Shown here: positions 5,562 through 5,781 of the stretch, one piece after another
How positions within the stretch are numbered: the stretch's first letter is position 1
How the letters are laid out: every line of letters starts with the position of its first letter
Source of the DNA: an uncultured Eubacteriales bacterium
GTDB lineage: Bacteria; Bacillota_A; Clostridia; Christensenellales; Aristaeellaceae
NCBI GenBank assembly: GCA_900321945.1
Contig: ONXY01000386.1
Coordinates: forward strand, 1 to 5,781
DNA length: 5,781 nucleotides
Direction of reading: 5' to 3'
Notes under the pieces: model-generated
What the model was told of the DNA's origin: nothing
Database searches by the model: none
The model's input: only the letters and a program-made list of their open reading frames with translations
Program-made: the position numbers and the translations under genes

Positions 5562-5655
5562 AATTCGGTTTTAGGTTCCGCGTTAAGATATACATGATAT
5601 CGTGCGGCGAAAGCGTAAGACCGGATATCGGATAAGATGAAGGAGGATGTCTCTT

Positions 5656-5781
5656 ATGAAAAAGCTCATTTCTTTAATTCTTGCTCTTTCGCTTCTCTGC
5701 GCCGCCGGGGCCGCTCCGGCTGAAGGCAGCGGCGGCGGGCGCGGCGGAAACGGAAGACCGGGCGGCATGCGGGGCGGTAAC
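5656..5781 (+). CDS. Exported Gly/Arg-rich protein (N-terminal 42 residues, cut by window edge)
   Basis: The start is well supported by AAGGAGG (5640-5646) 9 bases before the ATG. The first 22 residues are a signal peptide (MKKLISLILALSLL, then cleavage after APA). The following visible mature sequence, GSGGGRGGNGRPGGMRGGN, is made almost only of Gly, Arg, Asn and Pro. This is a low-complexity, flexible and basic segment like the linkers that precede folded domains in exported clostridial proteins, and it contains GRGG/MRGG motifs similar to RGG boxes. The signal-peptide codons are AT-richer than the rest of the window, as is common near starts. Nothing of a catalytic or binding domain is visible before the edge, so no function is given. 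Cys15 sits in SLLC, which is not a lipobox. Confidence 0.8.
   Translation, partial: MKKLISLILALSLLCAAGAAPAEGSGGGRGGNGRPGGMRGGN

Larger units (their letters stand above)
5188..5639. other. Divergent intergenic region, no supported gene
   Basis: About 450 bases between the divergent minus-strand operon and the plus-strand gene at 5656. I see no ORF with a ribosome binding site. It holds two direct copies of TCGACAT 21 bases apart (5243-5249, 5264-5270), a perfect 12-base palindrome CTGACCGGTCAG (5327-5338), a 12-bp hairpin (5454-5483) and an A7...T7 element (5531-5561). The last two could end an unannotated small RNA or isolate the downstream gene; the palindrome and repeats could be operators. 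No recognisable promoter reads into the middle of the region, and no known riboswitch consensus was identified. For the 5656 gene only weak -10-like sequences (around 5587-5594) are seen. Confidence 0.5.

Overview
The window (5,781 bases, GC-rich throughout) looks like a chromosomal segment of a high-GC member of the Bacillota, most likely a gut or rumen clostridium. The reasons are AGGAGG-type ribosome binding sites, several small exported proteins with Gram-positive style signal peptides, and a heterodimeric multidrug-type ABC exporter. An affiliation near Christensenellales/Aristaeella is only an impression from gene style. No rRNA, tRNA, CRISPR array, insertion sequence or phage gene is visible.

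Left part (1-2795, minus strand): an ABC exporter operon read right to left. A near-consensus promoter (2767-2795) starts a leader of about 540 nt with no convincing large gene. The leader contains a possible 12-residue leader peptide, a potential antiterminator segment, a long imperfect inverted repeat, and two tandem rho-independent terminator hairpins just upstream of the first ABC gene. I see no good promoter between the last terminator and that gene, so transcription probably reaches it by conditional readthrough. The first subunit (386-2221) is a full TMD-NBD half transporter with Asp in place of the catalytic Glu in Walker B, the mark of the degenerate subunit of a BmrCD/TM287-288-like heterodimer. 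Its partner (1-386, cut by the window edge) starts inside the stop codon of the first gene.

Middle part (2796-3606): a divergent region with a plus-strand promoter, then a 162-residue exported protein of unknown family. A perfect 17-bp hairpin separates it from the convergent operon that follows.

Right part (3607-5187, minus strand): a probable two-gene operon of exported proteins. First comes a YbjN-like protein (167 aa), then, 42 bases on, a 317-aa protein with a beta-rich N-terminal domain and a C-terminal cysteine-hydrolase-like (CHAP/NlpC-P60-like) domain. A divergent intergenic region of about 470 bases follows, containing palindromes and weak terminator-like structures but no gene I can support. 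At the right edge is the start of another exported, Gly/Arg-rich protein (5656 onward).

The most interesting signal is the ABC operon leader, which reads as a ribosome-mediated or RNA-based attenuation system comparable in logic to the bmrB leader of Bacillus subtilis bmrCD but without recognisable sequence similarity to it.
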